DNA of 11,733 nt from Planctomycetaceae bacterium (GCA_031282385.1 JAITDV010000020.1:1-11733); one strand, 5' to 3'; positions 1 to 6,811 are shown, counted from the stretch's first letter. A program made the numbers and translations. The notes: generated from the letters alone by a model not told the origin.

Positions 1-67
1 TAAAAACCTGCTTTCCGATAGGTAAGCAGGCAGCGGTAAAGGAAAATTCAAGTGTGAACAGTTTAAA
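1..67 (+). repeat. R1 element, right part (left end outside window or lost)
   Basis: This matches the right two thirds of the R1 unit: the central hairpin CCTGCTT / AAGCAGG around TCCGATAGGT, then the A/G-rich spacer, then the right terminal repeat ending GTGTGAACAGTTTA. The window begins inside the unit, so its left end cannot be seen. It ends about 120 bases before the isochorismatase-fold gene. Confidence 0.85.
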
Positions 68-110
68 ATGGTTGTTGGAATTTGTTGGCTGGTTTTTTGA
101 TACAAAAAAC

Positions 111-159
111 ATCAACAAATATGTAATTTAGGATGCTGTATTGTCCTAAATATGTTGAT
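111..159 (+). promoter_or_regulatory. Two-part stem-loop in the 5' region of the isochorismatase-fold gene
   Basis: ATCAACA (111-117) pairs with TGTTGAT (153-159), and TTTAGGA (127-133) pairs with TCCTAAA (144-150). This gives two 7-bp stems separated by an asymmetric internal loop and closed by a 10-base loop. The structure ends 26 bases before the first start codon. No T-run follows it, so it is not a classical terminator. Its function is unknown; it could be an mRNA leader structure or an operator. Confidence 0.35.
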
Positions 160-185
160 TACAAAACTTTAACTATTTCAAAAAA

Positions 186-1418
186 ATGAAAAAAAAGAAA
201 ATTATGAAAGAGAGTTTTTCTGTTGTGGTGTTGGTGTGTGTGATGGTGTTATGTGTTTTGCAAGGATTAGTTAGTGGTGCGGAGAATTGGACAGTGCAAC
301 TTCGGGAGCGGAACAAAGAAGGCGAAATCAAAAACATCACCGAAAATTGGAATTTCAAAGAAACGGCAATTATTGTTTGTGATATGTGGGCGTTTCATCC
401 TTGTGTTCATGCGACGGCTAGGTTGGAAGACCTTGCCAAGGAGATGAACAATGTATTTGACAAAGCGCGTGAGAAAGGAATATTGATTGTTTTTGCGCCG
501 AGTAGTCATGATATTGACAAGTATTATTCTGATTTACCGGCTCGCAAAACATCGGCAAAGTATCGGCATGGATTCGGCAATCCGCGGCATTGGGATTTTT
601 GGGTTCATGGTCGCGGAGGCGAAAATGAACATTCGCATCTTGCGTTTCACGGAGAAAAGAATGCAAAGTGGCCATTACCCGGAGGTGATCCGAATTGTTT
701 TGAGAGCCGCGGCAAGAAACCGGATTTTAGGCAAACTGAAATCTTAAAGATCAAAGACAATGATATTCTGACGGATGATTTTGTCGAGATGATAGGTAAC
801 GATGAGTACAAGGAATGTCTGTTTAAGGAGCGCGGGATTAAGAATGTTATTTTGATGGGCGTTCATACGGATATGTGTGTTATTGGTCGTCCGTTTGGTT
901 GTAGGGCAATGAAAATGGCTGGATACAACACGGTTTTATGCCGTGATTTAACGGATAGTGCGTGGAATTGTGCGAGTCGGATAAAGGGAGCAATTGATCA
1001 TTTTCGCGGTTTGGACAAAGTGATTGAGTATATAGAGACGTATATTTGTCCGACTATAACTTCGGTATCAATTAAAGGCGGCGGACAAGAATTTCGTTTT
1101 GATGAAGAAAAGTACGTAAAAATGTTCCCGTTACCTGTACCGGCGAACAAAAAGGAAGTCGAAAAAGAACGCTGCAAAATCCAAGTTGAAATCGTTCGGG
1201 CGTTTTATGGTATTGACGAAAATAACCGCAAAGATGTTACAAAAGAGGTCAAGGAAAACTTTGATGAGACTCGTTTGATTCCTATTGATAATTACAACGA
1301 TGTTTTCGGAGATCCAAATCCCGGAGTTGTCAAATCATTGTGGATTACGTACAAAATCAACGGTGAAGAAAAATCGCAAATTTTCAGTGAAAATGAAGAG
1401 ATTTTACTTAAACGATAA
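186..1418 (+). CDS. Exported isochorismatase-fold (cysteine hydrolase) protein with extra C-terminal domain
   Basis: The 410-residue product starts with a Sec-type signal peptide: lysines at 2-5, a hydrophobic core at about 13-29, and probable cleavage near SGA (30-32). Residues about 58-290 look like the isochorismatase-like hydrolase fold, with the nucleophile-type Asp in VCDMW (D66) and Cys231 in the motif VHTDMCV. The family normally uses an Asp-Lys-Cys triad; I could not place the Lys with certainty. Residues about 330-408 form a second domain containing YGIDENNRKDVT and FGDPNPGVVKSLWITY, which resembles the small beta domain DUF3395 seen at the C-terminus of DnaJC11-like proteins. The substrate is unknown. 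The ATG at 186 is preferred because it gives a basic n-region, but the ATG at 204 would also leave a signal peptide. No Shine-Dalgarno is visible. It is monocistronic, with R1 units on both sides. Confidence 0.85.
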   Translation: MKKKKIMKESFSVVVLVCVMVLCVLQGLVSGAENWTVQLRERNKEGEIKNITENWNFKETAIIVCDMWAFHPCVHATARLEDLAKEMNNVFDKAREKGILIVFAPSSHDIDKYYSDLPARKTSAKYRHGFGNPRHWDFWVHGRGGENEHSHLAFHGEKNAKWPLPGGDPNCFESRGKKPDFRQTEILKIKDNDILTDDFVEMIGNDEYKECLFKERGIKNVILMGVHTDMCVIGRPFGCRAMKMAGYNTVLCRDLTDSAWNCASRIKGAIDHFRGLDKVIEYIETYICPTITSVSIKGGGQEFRFDEEKYVKMFPLPVPANKKEVEKERCKIQVEIVRAFYGIDENNRKDVTKEVKENFDETRLIPIDNYNDVFGDPNPGVVKSLWITYKINGEEKSQIFSENEEILLKR

Positions 1419-1442
1419 TACCATTTCATTCGAATTAGGCTT

Positions 1443-1585
<143 letters not shown>

Positions 1586-1594
1586 GGGAACTTC

Positions 1595-1963
1595 CTAATA
1601 AGTGCCGCTTGATTTATTTGTCCTATCTCCAGTGAGCGTCCAACAAGCACGACTGAAAACTTCCGGCGTGTTGGGATAAAATATCGCGCCAAGTTTAATG
1701 TTTACACTGTCGCCCCAATCAGATGAAAAATAAACTTCCGTGTCAGAAGGAAAATTGCCTGCACTAAAACTGCCATCTTGATTTTGACCGACAACAGAAA
1801 ACGATTTAATTGACATCACAATTACTGCGGCTGTTGTTCTAATTTCATCTGTTTCAAACGTGCCGTTACGATTGATGTCAAGTCCTGCTTTAACCGTAAA
1901 AGTATGTTGCAATTCAGCTGATGGATTCAATATACTGTTCGTACTATAAATTATGTAACTCAA
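1595..1963 (-). pseudogene. 5'-truncated fragment of a large repeat-type surface protein gene
   Basis: This frame of 122 codons opens inside an R1 copy: its first 11 residues (MSYIIYSTNSI) are a translation of the R1 left terminal repeat read on the opposite strand. The remaining residues have a protein-like composition, including GLDINRNGTFETDEIRTT, a D-x-N-x-N-G-x-x-x-x-x-E calcium-loop-like motif, and a second segment FYPNTPEVFSRACWTLTGD. These read like internal parts of an extracellular multi-domain protein of the kind common in Planctomycetota. There is no signal peptide and no Shine-Dalgarno. I infer that the upstream part of the gene was lost when R1 inserted or recombined here, and that the fragment is probably not functional. 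A short genuine gene cannot be excluded. Confidence 0.55.
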
Positions 1964-2033
1964 GAGTATAAAAGCTTGCTTTCCGATAGGTCAGCAATCG
2001 GCGGTGAAGGAAATTTAAAGTGTGAACAGTTTA
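1931..2033 (+). repeat. R1 element, complete (103 bp)
   Basis: The copy runs from TATACTGTTCGTACTATAAA to GTGTGAACAGTTTA. The central hairpin is degraded (AGCTTGCTTT / GTCAGCAATC). It overlaps the 5' end of the minus-strand gene remnant and lies downstream of the YjbQ-family gene. Confidence 0.9.
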
Positions 2034-2086
2034 TACAAAACCACAAATGAGTATATATTACAATCAGAGATATATCGTTACAAAAA

Positions 2087-2509
2087 TTATTCTCCGATGA
2101 TTTTGATCAGGATGCGTTTTGGTCGGCGTCCGTCAAATTCACCGTAGAAAATTTGTTCCCACGTTCCGAAATCCAACTTGCCGTCCGTAATCGCAACAAC
2201 AACCTCACGTCCCATAATCTGACGTTTGTGATGAGCGTCGCCGTTATCTTCACCTGTACGATTGTGTGCATAACGTGCAGGCGACGGGTCATAAGGTGCA
2301 AGTTGTTCAAGCCACTTTTTATAATCCTCATGCAATCCCGATTCGTCATCGTTAATAAAAACAGACGAAGTTATATGCATTGAGTTGACAAGTGCCAAGC
2401 CTTCACGAATTCCGCTCTTCTTGACCGCCGCAGCAACTTCTCGCGTAATATTGACAAAATCAACACGCGACGGAATATTCAACGTTAAAATTTCACGATA
2501 CGATTTCAT
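2087..2509 (-). CDS. yjbQ: YjbQ/UPF0047 family protein (secondary thiamine-phosphate synthase type)
   Basis: The 140-residue product is full length for UPF0047 and carries the family signatures: HITSSVFINDDE (45-56), GLHEDY (58-63), HN plus GEDNGDAHHKRQIMGREV (82-103) and LDFGTWEQIFYGEFDG (112-127), ending in the usual KRILIKIIGE. The clustered His, Glu and Asp residues (H45, H60, H82, E87, D88, H93) are those expected of a metal or phosphate pocket. Family members have been annotated as thiamine-phosphate synthases from a weak complementing activity; the physiological role is not settled. It is probably cytosolic, with no signal peptide. The ATG at 2509 fits the family start although no Shine-Dalgarno is visible. 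It is separated from dxs by an R1 unit, so co-transcription is uncertain. Confidence 0.9.
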   Translation of the reverse strand: MKSYREILTLNIPSRVDFVNITREVAAAVKKSGIREGLALVNSMHITSSVFINDDESGLHEDYKKWLEQLAPYDPSPARYAHNRTGEDNGDAHHKRQIMGREVVVAITDGKLDFGTWEQIFYGEFDGRRPKRILIKIIGE

Positions 2510-2545
2510 TTTTTTTATTGTTAATAATTTCTATATTATTCGTAC

Positions 2546-2648
2546 TATACTGTTCGTACTATAAATTGCGCGACTCAAAATCGCCAAAGCTTGCTTTCCG
2601 ATAGGTAAGCAAACGGCGGTAAACGAAATTTAATGTGTGAACAGTTTA
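2546..2648 (+). repeat. R1 element, complete (103 bp), with partial copies at both edges
   Basis: This unit has both terminal repeats and the hairpin GCTTGCTTT / AAGCAAAC. A short duplicate of the left-end motif (ATTCGTACTAT) precedes it at 2538-2548. A second left-half fragment, ATAAATTGCATGACTCA, follows at 2648-2664. It fills the gap between the YjbQ-family gene and the dxs stop codon. Confidence 0.9.
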
Positions 2649-2664
2649 TAAATTGCATGACTCA
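2648..2664 (+). repeat. R1 left-half fragment that contains the dxs stop codon
   Basis: ATAAATTGCATGACTCA matches the R1 segment ATAAATTGCGTGACTCA. The TCA at its right end is the reverse complement of the TGA stop of dxs, so the repeat boundary falls at the gene's last codon. Confidence 0.6.
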
Positions 2665-4662
2665 TGATTGTTTTAGGATTGTTTCGCAAATTTGTACTAG
2701 ATTTTTTGTGTTCAATCCAACGTCATTCAGCAACTCATTTCTTTCACCGTGTTCGATATATTGATCTTGCAATCCCATTCTTTTGAGTTTTCTTGTGTCC
2801 AGAGATAACTCATTTGCGGCTTCTAACACTGCGCTCCCAAAACCTGCCGCAAGCATTCCTTCCTCAACCGTAACAATAAAACTGCCATCTCGAAGCGGTT
2901 GTAAAATTGTTTCGACGTCGAGTGGTTTTATGAATCTTGCGTTTATTATGCCGACGGTAATTTTGTATTTTTCGTACAAAATATCTGCTGCTTCTATTGC
3001 CATGTTCAAAAATGCACCACAGATAACAATGACGCCGTCTTTGCCTGTTTTGATAACTTCGGATTTGCCTGTCTGAATTTGCGCAACATTAATTCGATAA
3101 CCGCCGCTTTCAGCTTTCGGATAACGTATTGCTACCGGTTGTCCAACCTTTATTGCGTATTGTAACATCGGTTCAACATCCGACGCATCCGCCGGCGCCG
3201 TTATTACAAGATTCGGGAAAGGACGCAAAAAACATATATCAAATACGCCATGATGCGTCGGTCCATCAGGTCCCGTCAACCCCGCACGATCAAGCAACAT
3301 TATTATTGGCAAATTTTGCAATGACACTTCTTGAAAAATCTGATCATAACTTCGTTGAATGAACGTACTGTAAATATCAACAATCGGAATCATTCCCGAT
3401 TTCGCAAGTCCCGCAGCGAAAATTACCGCATGAGATTCGCAAATACCAACATCGAAAAATCGCTGCGGAAATTCTTCTCTTATTGGTTCAAGCATATTGC
3501 CGCGACACATCGCTGCGGTAATCACACAAATCCGCTCGTTTTCACGCATGAGTTTCAGTATTGAATTTCGGACAATTTCAGTGAATGATGTTTGCTCGTC
3601 GGGTTTTGAAATTGATGCCGAAATTGATGCCGAAATCGGTTCCGCGTCTGATTCTTCACGTATCCAAGCGTCATGTATTTTTTGATTCGAAAATGTTGTT
3701 CCACAAACGGATGAAATTATATTATTCATTCCGGGCGCGGGAGCATGATATGCAGACGGATTATTTTCAGCCGGTTTGAATCCGTGTCCCTTCTCGGTAA
3801 AAACATGCAGCAAGACAGGATCCTCAATACTTCTTGCCATCTTGAGAAAACGTTGCAATCGCGGAATATTGTGACCGTTAATGGGACCGATGTAACGAAA
3901 TCCAAGTTCTTCAAATAACATGCCGCCAAGTAAACCGGCTTTGGCTGCGCTTTTGAATCTTGCCATAATTGCATCCATCGACTTGCCGAGCGTCGGAAAA
4001 TTATCAACAAAACTGTGTAGGCGTTGTTTTAATCTCTGATAAGACGGATGCATTCTGAGTTTGTCAAGATGAATAGAAAGACCGCCAACACGCGGACAAA
4101 TCGACATTTTGTTATCATTCAAAATTACCGTAATATTTTTTCGTATCCAACCCGCATGATTCATTGCCTCGAAAACTACGCCGCTGCTAAAAGCACCGTC
4201 GCCGATTACAGCAATACTATGACGCTTATTTTTACCGTAAATCAAATCATCGCCGCTCGCCAAACCAAGTGCCACACCAACACTGCAACCGGCATGTCCG
4301 GTCATCATTAAATCATATTCACTTTCAGCCGGATTAGGAAATCCCATCAAACCGCCTTTGGTGCGGATAGTCTGAAATTGGGCAAAACGTCCCGTGAGTA
4401 ATTTATGCGGATAAATTTGATGCCCCGTGTCCCAAATAAGACGATCAACAGAAAAATCAAACGTCGAATGCAAAGCAATACACAACTCAACCACGCCAAG
4501 ATTAGATGCAAAATGAACCGAACGGCGATCATAAAGTCTATAAATCTCCTCACGAATCTCTCCCGCAAGATCAACCAACTCGGAATGAGAAAAATTCATC
4601 AACTCACGCGGAGACTGTAGAGTTGGTAAAATTTGCTTCCGTTTTTCTGTTATCTTTGGCAT
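2662..4662 (-). CDS. dxs: 1-deoxy-D-xylulose-5-phosphate synthase
   Basis: The enzyme condenses pyruvate with glyceraldehyde 3-phosphate, using thiamine diphosphate, in the first step of the MEP isoprenoid pathway. The 666-residue product shows the Dxs order: the N-terminal TPP domain with TGHQIYPHKL (79-88), the GDG...N cofactor motif (GDGAFSS at 154, N183) and GPINGHN (about 269-275); the central transketolase domain with catalytic Glu409 in CESHA and DRAGLTGPDGPTHHG (458-472); and a C-terminal transketolase domain with VEEGMLAAGFGS near 600. CESHA replaces the commoner AEQHA but keeps the Glu. An in-frame GTG at 4698 lies inside an R1 repeat, so the ATG at 4662 (MPKITEKR) is chosen. A 12-bp DNA duplication gives SASISAS around residue 345, in the linker. 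It lies downstream of coaC on the same strand. Confidence 0.96.
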   Translation of the reverse strand: MPKITEKRKQILPTLQSPRELMNFSHSELVDLAGEIREEIYRLYDRRSVHFASNLGVVELCIALHSTFDFSVDRLIWDTGHQIYPHKLLTGRFAQFQTIRTKGGLMGFPNPAESEYDLMMTGHAGCSVGVALGLASGDDLIYGKNKRHSIAVIGDGAFSSGVVFEAMNHAGWIRKNITVILNDNKMSICPRVGGLSIHLDKLRMHPSYQRLKQRLHSFVDNFPTLGKSMDAIMARFKSAAKAGLLGGMLFEELGFRYIGPINGHNIPRLQRFLKMARSIEDPVLLHVFTEKGHGFKPAENNPSAYHAPAPGMNNIISSVCGTTFSNQKIHDAWIREESDAEPISASISASISKPDEQTSFTEIVRNSILKLMRENERICVITAAMCRGNMLEPIREEFPQRFFDVGICESHAVIFAAGLAKSGMIPIVDIYSTFIQRSYDQIFQEVSLQNLPIIMLLDRAGLTGPDGPTHHGVFDICFLRPFPNLVITAPADASDVEPMLQYAIKVGQPVAIRYPKAESGGYRINVAQIQTGKSEVIKTGKDGVIVICGAFLNMAIEAADILYEKYKITVGIINARFIKPLDVETILQPLRDGSFIVTVEEGMLAAGFGSAVLEAANELSLDTRKLKRMGLQDQYIEHGERNELLNDVGLNTKNLVQICETILKQS

Positions 4663-4686
4663 CGTAATTGACCGCGAACCAGATTT

Positions 4687-4785
4687 TAAACTGTTCACAC
4701 TTTAAATTTTCTTTACCTTCACCTGCTTATCTATCGGAAAGCAGGCTTTTACGCTCTTAAGTCAGGCAATTTTTAGTACAAACTA
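4687..4785 (-). repeat. R1 element, nearly complete, inverted, filling the coaC-dxs gap
   Basis: Read on the minus strand it has a degraded left end (TAGTTTGTACTAAAAATTGC), the perfect hairpin GCCTGCTTT / AAGCAGG, and the right end GTGTGAACAGTTTAAAA. Its left boundary touches the TAG stop codon of coaC, and its right end lies 25 bases before the dxs ATG. It therefore makes up almost all of the intergenic sequence. Confidence 0.88.
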
Positions 4786-5319
4786 TTTTTTGGGCGAAAT
4801 TTTTTTTTCAATTTCTTTGATAATAGATTCGGGCGCAGCCATTCTGCCGACGCCGACTTCACCACAACTTGTTCGTCCGAATTCAGGATAAATTATTGTT
4901 GCGCCGAACTCAATTAATTTTTGTACGTTATTTTGAATAACAGGCTTGTTCCACATTGACGGATTCATTGCCGGCGCAAACAACACCGGCTTGTCAAACG
5001 AAAGAATAAGCGTACTCAAAAGATCATCCGCAATTCCATTAGCCGCTTTGGACAAGATATTAGCCGTTGCCGGAGCGATACAAAATAAATCCGACTCCCT
5101 CGCCAAGTCAATATGCACATGAATCCGATCAGAACCAAAAAACGCAGTTCGAACCGGACGACCACTCAAAGCCTCAAACGTAGATTTACCGACAAGCTCT
5201 GTTGCCGATTCCGTCATAACGACACTTACGCCATGTTCCATTTGACGCAGTTGACTTACAATAATTGCCGTCTTATAAGCCGCTATGCCGCCAGTTACTC
5301 CAACTAATATCTCCGCCAT
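4783..5319 (-). CDS. coaC: Phosphopantothenoylcysteine decarboxylase (CoaC flavoprotein), not fused to CoaB
   Basis: This FMN-dependent enzyme decarboxylates 4'-phosphopantothenoylcysteine to 4'-phosphopantetheine in coenzyme A synthesis. The 178-residue product carries the flavoprotein signatures: GVTGGIAAYK (7-16), active-site His69 in HIDLA, APATAN and KAANGIADDL (82-100), the substrate-clamping APAMNPSMW (115-123, with N119), and the catalytic-loop Cys152 in SCGEVGVGRMA. It stops where the CoaB synthetase half would begin in a fused CoaBC, so CoaB must be encoded elsewhere. A longer frame opens at 5355, but the ATG at 5319 matches the family start and has a Shine-Dalgarno sequence. It lies between rpoZ and dxs on the same strand, a context in keeping with the common gmk-rpoZ-coaBC order. 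Confidence 0.94.
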   Translation of the reverse strand: MAEILVGVTGGIAAYKTAIIVSQLRQMEHGVSVVMTESATELVGKSTFEALSGRPVRTAFFGSDRIHVHIDLARESDLFCIAPATANILSKAANGIADDLLSTLILSFDKPVLFAPAMNPSMWNKPVIQNNVQKLIEFGATIIYPEFGRTSCGEVGVGRMAAPESIIKEIEKKISPKK

Positions 5320-5325
5320 CACCAA

Positions 5326-5330
5326 CTCCC
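5326..5330 (-). promoter_or_regulatory. Ribosome binding site that fixes the coaC start
   Basis: GGGAG on the minus strand lies six bases before the ATG at 5319. It supports that codon over the upstream in-frame start at 5355. Confidence 0.65.
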
Positions 5331-5403
5331 ATAACACAAAAAAAATAAACGTCAACCCTGAAATACACTGCTCATACTATAATTGAATGCTCCAAATCCC
5401 CAA

Positions 5404-5712
5404 AGCATATACTGCTCCTATTATAAATTACTTGACTCAAGAGCATATACTGTTCGTACTATAAATTACTTGACTCAAGAGCATATCTGTTCGTACTATA
5501 AATTACTTGACTCAAGAGCGTAAATGCCTGCTTTCCGATAGGTAAGCAGGCGGCGGCAAAGGAAATTTAAAGTGTGAACAGTTTAAAAGCCTGCTTTCTG
5601 ATAGGTAAGCAGGCGGCGGCAAAGGAAATTTAAAGTGTGAACAGTTTAAAAGCCTGCTTTCTGATAGGTAAGCAGGCAATGGTAGGGAAATTTAAGGAGT
5701 GAACAGTTTAGA
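5404..5712 (+). repeat. Compound R1 cluster: three left modules (38 bp) then three right modules (63 bp)
   Basis: Left modules of the form AGCATATACTG...GACTCAAG begin at 5404, 5442 and 5480, and a more degenerate one appears at about 5363-5400. They are followed by right modules beginning GCCTGCTTTC at 5526, 5589 and 5652, spaced exactly 63 bases apart. One complete R1 is formed at 5480-5586. The hairpin GCCTGCTT / AAGCAGGC is perfect in the first two right modules. The cluster occupies most of the 437-base gap between rpoZ and coaC. Confidence 0.93.
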
Positions 5713-5756
5713 AACGTAATTGCTAGGTTCTGCTTCGTTTGGTGAATTTCGGACAA

Positions 5757-6026
5757 TCATGTTTCCGTGTATTCGCTGTCAAAAACTATTTCAACTGCGC
5801 TTGGTTGACGTTCATGTAAGTTGCCTTCCATGTCAAGATAAATTTTGTCTTGCAAAATCTCCTTAATCACAATATGCAACTTATCTTTAGATGCAACTTT
5901 ATCCGTATCCACAAAAGCCTGCGCACCTTTATTAAGATAAACAAGACGCTTTTGAATAAGCGATGACAATTTGAAACGTCCGCCGATTTTTTTTACCAAT
6001 TCTTCGTCTTTAAGTTCTTCGATCAT
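5757..6026 (-). CDS. rpoZ: DNA-directed RNA polymerase omega subunit
   Basis: The 89-residue product begins with an acidic helix (MIEELKDEELVKK) followed by IGGRFKLSSLIQKR (14-27). This is the helical core that in omega clamps the beta' C-terminus and assists polymerase assembly. The second half, including IVIKEILQDKIYL (52-64), matches the longer omega-like proteins of Planctomycetota as I recall them. Omega is weakly conserved, so the assignment rests on this core motif, the size and the position just upstream of coaC. No gmk lies upstream as it does in many bacteria; repeats occupy that side instead. No Shine-Dalgarno is visible before the ATG at 6026. Confidence 0.8.
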   Translation of the reverse strand: MIEELKDEELVKKIGGRFKLSSLIQKRLVYLNKGAQAFVDTDKVASKDKLHIVIKEILQDKIYLDMEGNLHERQPSAVEIVFDSEYTET

Positions 6027-6056
6027 TTGACAATAATTTTTATTTTGGAGTTATTA

Positions 6057-6072
6057 AAATGTGAACAGTTTA
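6057..6072 (+). repeat. R1 right-end fragment
   Basis: AAATGTGAACAGTTTA matches the last 16 bases of R1, with no other R1 sequence beside it. It lies about 30 bases upstream of rpoZ. Confidence 0.6.
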
Positions 6073-6119
6073 GCATAAATAAACTCAACCCGATTACCGA
6101 AATTTCAAATGCAACGGTC

Positions 6120-6220
6120 TAACTGTTCGTACAATAAATTGCGTAACTCAAGAGCATAGCATAAAAGCCTGCTCTCCGATAGGCAAGCAGGCGACGGTAT
6201 TTAAAGTGTGAATGACTTAA
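6120..6220 (+). repeat. R1 element, complete but diverged
   Basis: The copy runs from TAACTGTTCGTACAATAAAT to GTGTGAATGACTTAA. The hairpin GCCTGCT / AGCAGGC is kept, with compensating-looking changes in the loop. About a dozen bases are missing from the right spacer, and an extra AGCATA is present before the hairpin. Confidence 0.85.
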
Positions 6221-6481
6221 AATTATCCCCGTATCAAAACTCTTGTCAATTCCCCCATCAAAATCAAATCCGTTGCCAACAAAACAAAAACGCAGTTGTG
6301 ATGATTCTTGCGAGTTCAAACTGGACTTTTGCAAAATTCATAACAACTTTTATTAAAAGAGTTGATGATTAAATCTTACTCAATTTCGGCATATATTTTG
6401 AACCCCAAAGAAGCAGAAATTATTGAAACGGAATTTATGAAACCCTTGTTTTTACGGCATATCATTTTTGGAAAAATAATA
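6221..6481. other. Gene-free stretch with possible coding relics
   Basis: No gene is supported here. On the minus strand two short segments look protein-like: FCFVGNGFDFDGGIDKSF (about 6238-6291) and MICRKNKGFINSVSIISASL (about 6397-6456, within a frame ending at 6376). Both lack recognisable starts, and the second is interrupted upstream by R2. They could be relics of decayed genes, but they are too short to identify. Confidence 0.25.
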
Positions 6482-6811
6482 GACCTTTTTGCTAACCTGT
6501 AGGAGACCACCACTGACCCCTCCGAAGGAGGGGAATAATTCGCCTCACTCGGATGCGTCTTATTATTCCCCTTACTTGGATGCGTCTTATTATTCGCCTT
6601 ACTTGGATGCGTCTTATTATTCGCCTTACTTGGATGCGTCTTATTATTCGCCTTACTTGGATGCATCTTCTTATTCCCCTTACTCGGATGCATCTTATTA
6701 TTCCCCTCCTTCGGAGGGGTTAGGGGTGGTCTCGGAGGAGTTAAAGGCGGTTTTTCGTTGCAGGTTTTTTGTTGCGTTGATGTATTTTTAGGTTAGAGAA
6801 AAGGTCTAATA
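6477..6811. mobile_element. R2 MITE-like element, copy 1, with TAATA target duplication
   Basis: The element proper is 6482-6806 (325 bp). It starts GACCTTTTTGCTAACCT and ends AGGTTAGAGAAAAGGTC, a 17-bp terminal inverted repeat with two mismatches. The 5-bp sequence TAATA flanks both ends (6477-6481 and 6807-6811), as expected for a transposition target duplication. Inside lies a second inverted repeat (GAGACCACCACTGACCCCTC near 6504 against its complement near 6711-6734), enclosing a 27-bp minisatellite. It encodes no transposase, so movement would depend on a transposase in trans. The strand is arbitrary. Confidence 0.85.
6533..6712. repeat. 27-bp minisatellite, six units, core of R2 copy 1
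   Basis: The motif GGATGC recurs at 6551, 6578, 6605, 6632, 6659 and 6686, exactly 27 bases apart, within units like GGATGCGTCTTATTATTCGC plus CTTACTT. The array is bounded by hairpins CCCCTCC-GAA-GGAGGGG and CCCCTCC-TTC-GGAGGGG. Because 27 is divisible by three, frames on both strands stay open through the array (SPYLDASYY on +, HPSKANNKT on -). These are consequences of the repeat and are not evidence of a gene. Confidence 0.92.

Noticed and set aside
4663..4698. GTG start at 4698 for dxs, adding 12 residues
   Set aside because: The added residues MNSLKSG come from the R1 right end and are not Dxs-like; the ATG at 4662 fits the family better.
6533..6712. Regularly spaced repeats that could suggest a CRISPR array
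   Set aside because: The 27-bp units abut each other with no unique spacers and no cas genes are nearby; this is a minisatellite inside R2.
6489..6791. Open frame of 100 codons with SPYLDASYY repeats on +, and its minus-strand counterpart 6376-6693
   Set aside because: Both are generated by a 27-bp tandem repeat divisible by three and lie almost wholly inside a MITE-like element; there is no ribosome binding site, and the other R2 copies do not preserve the frame.
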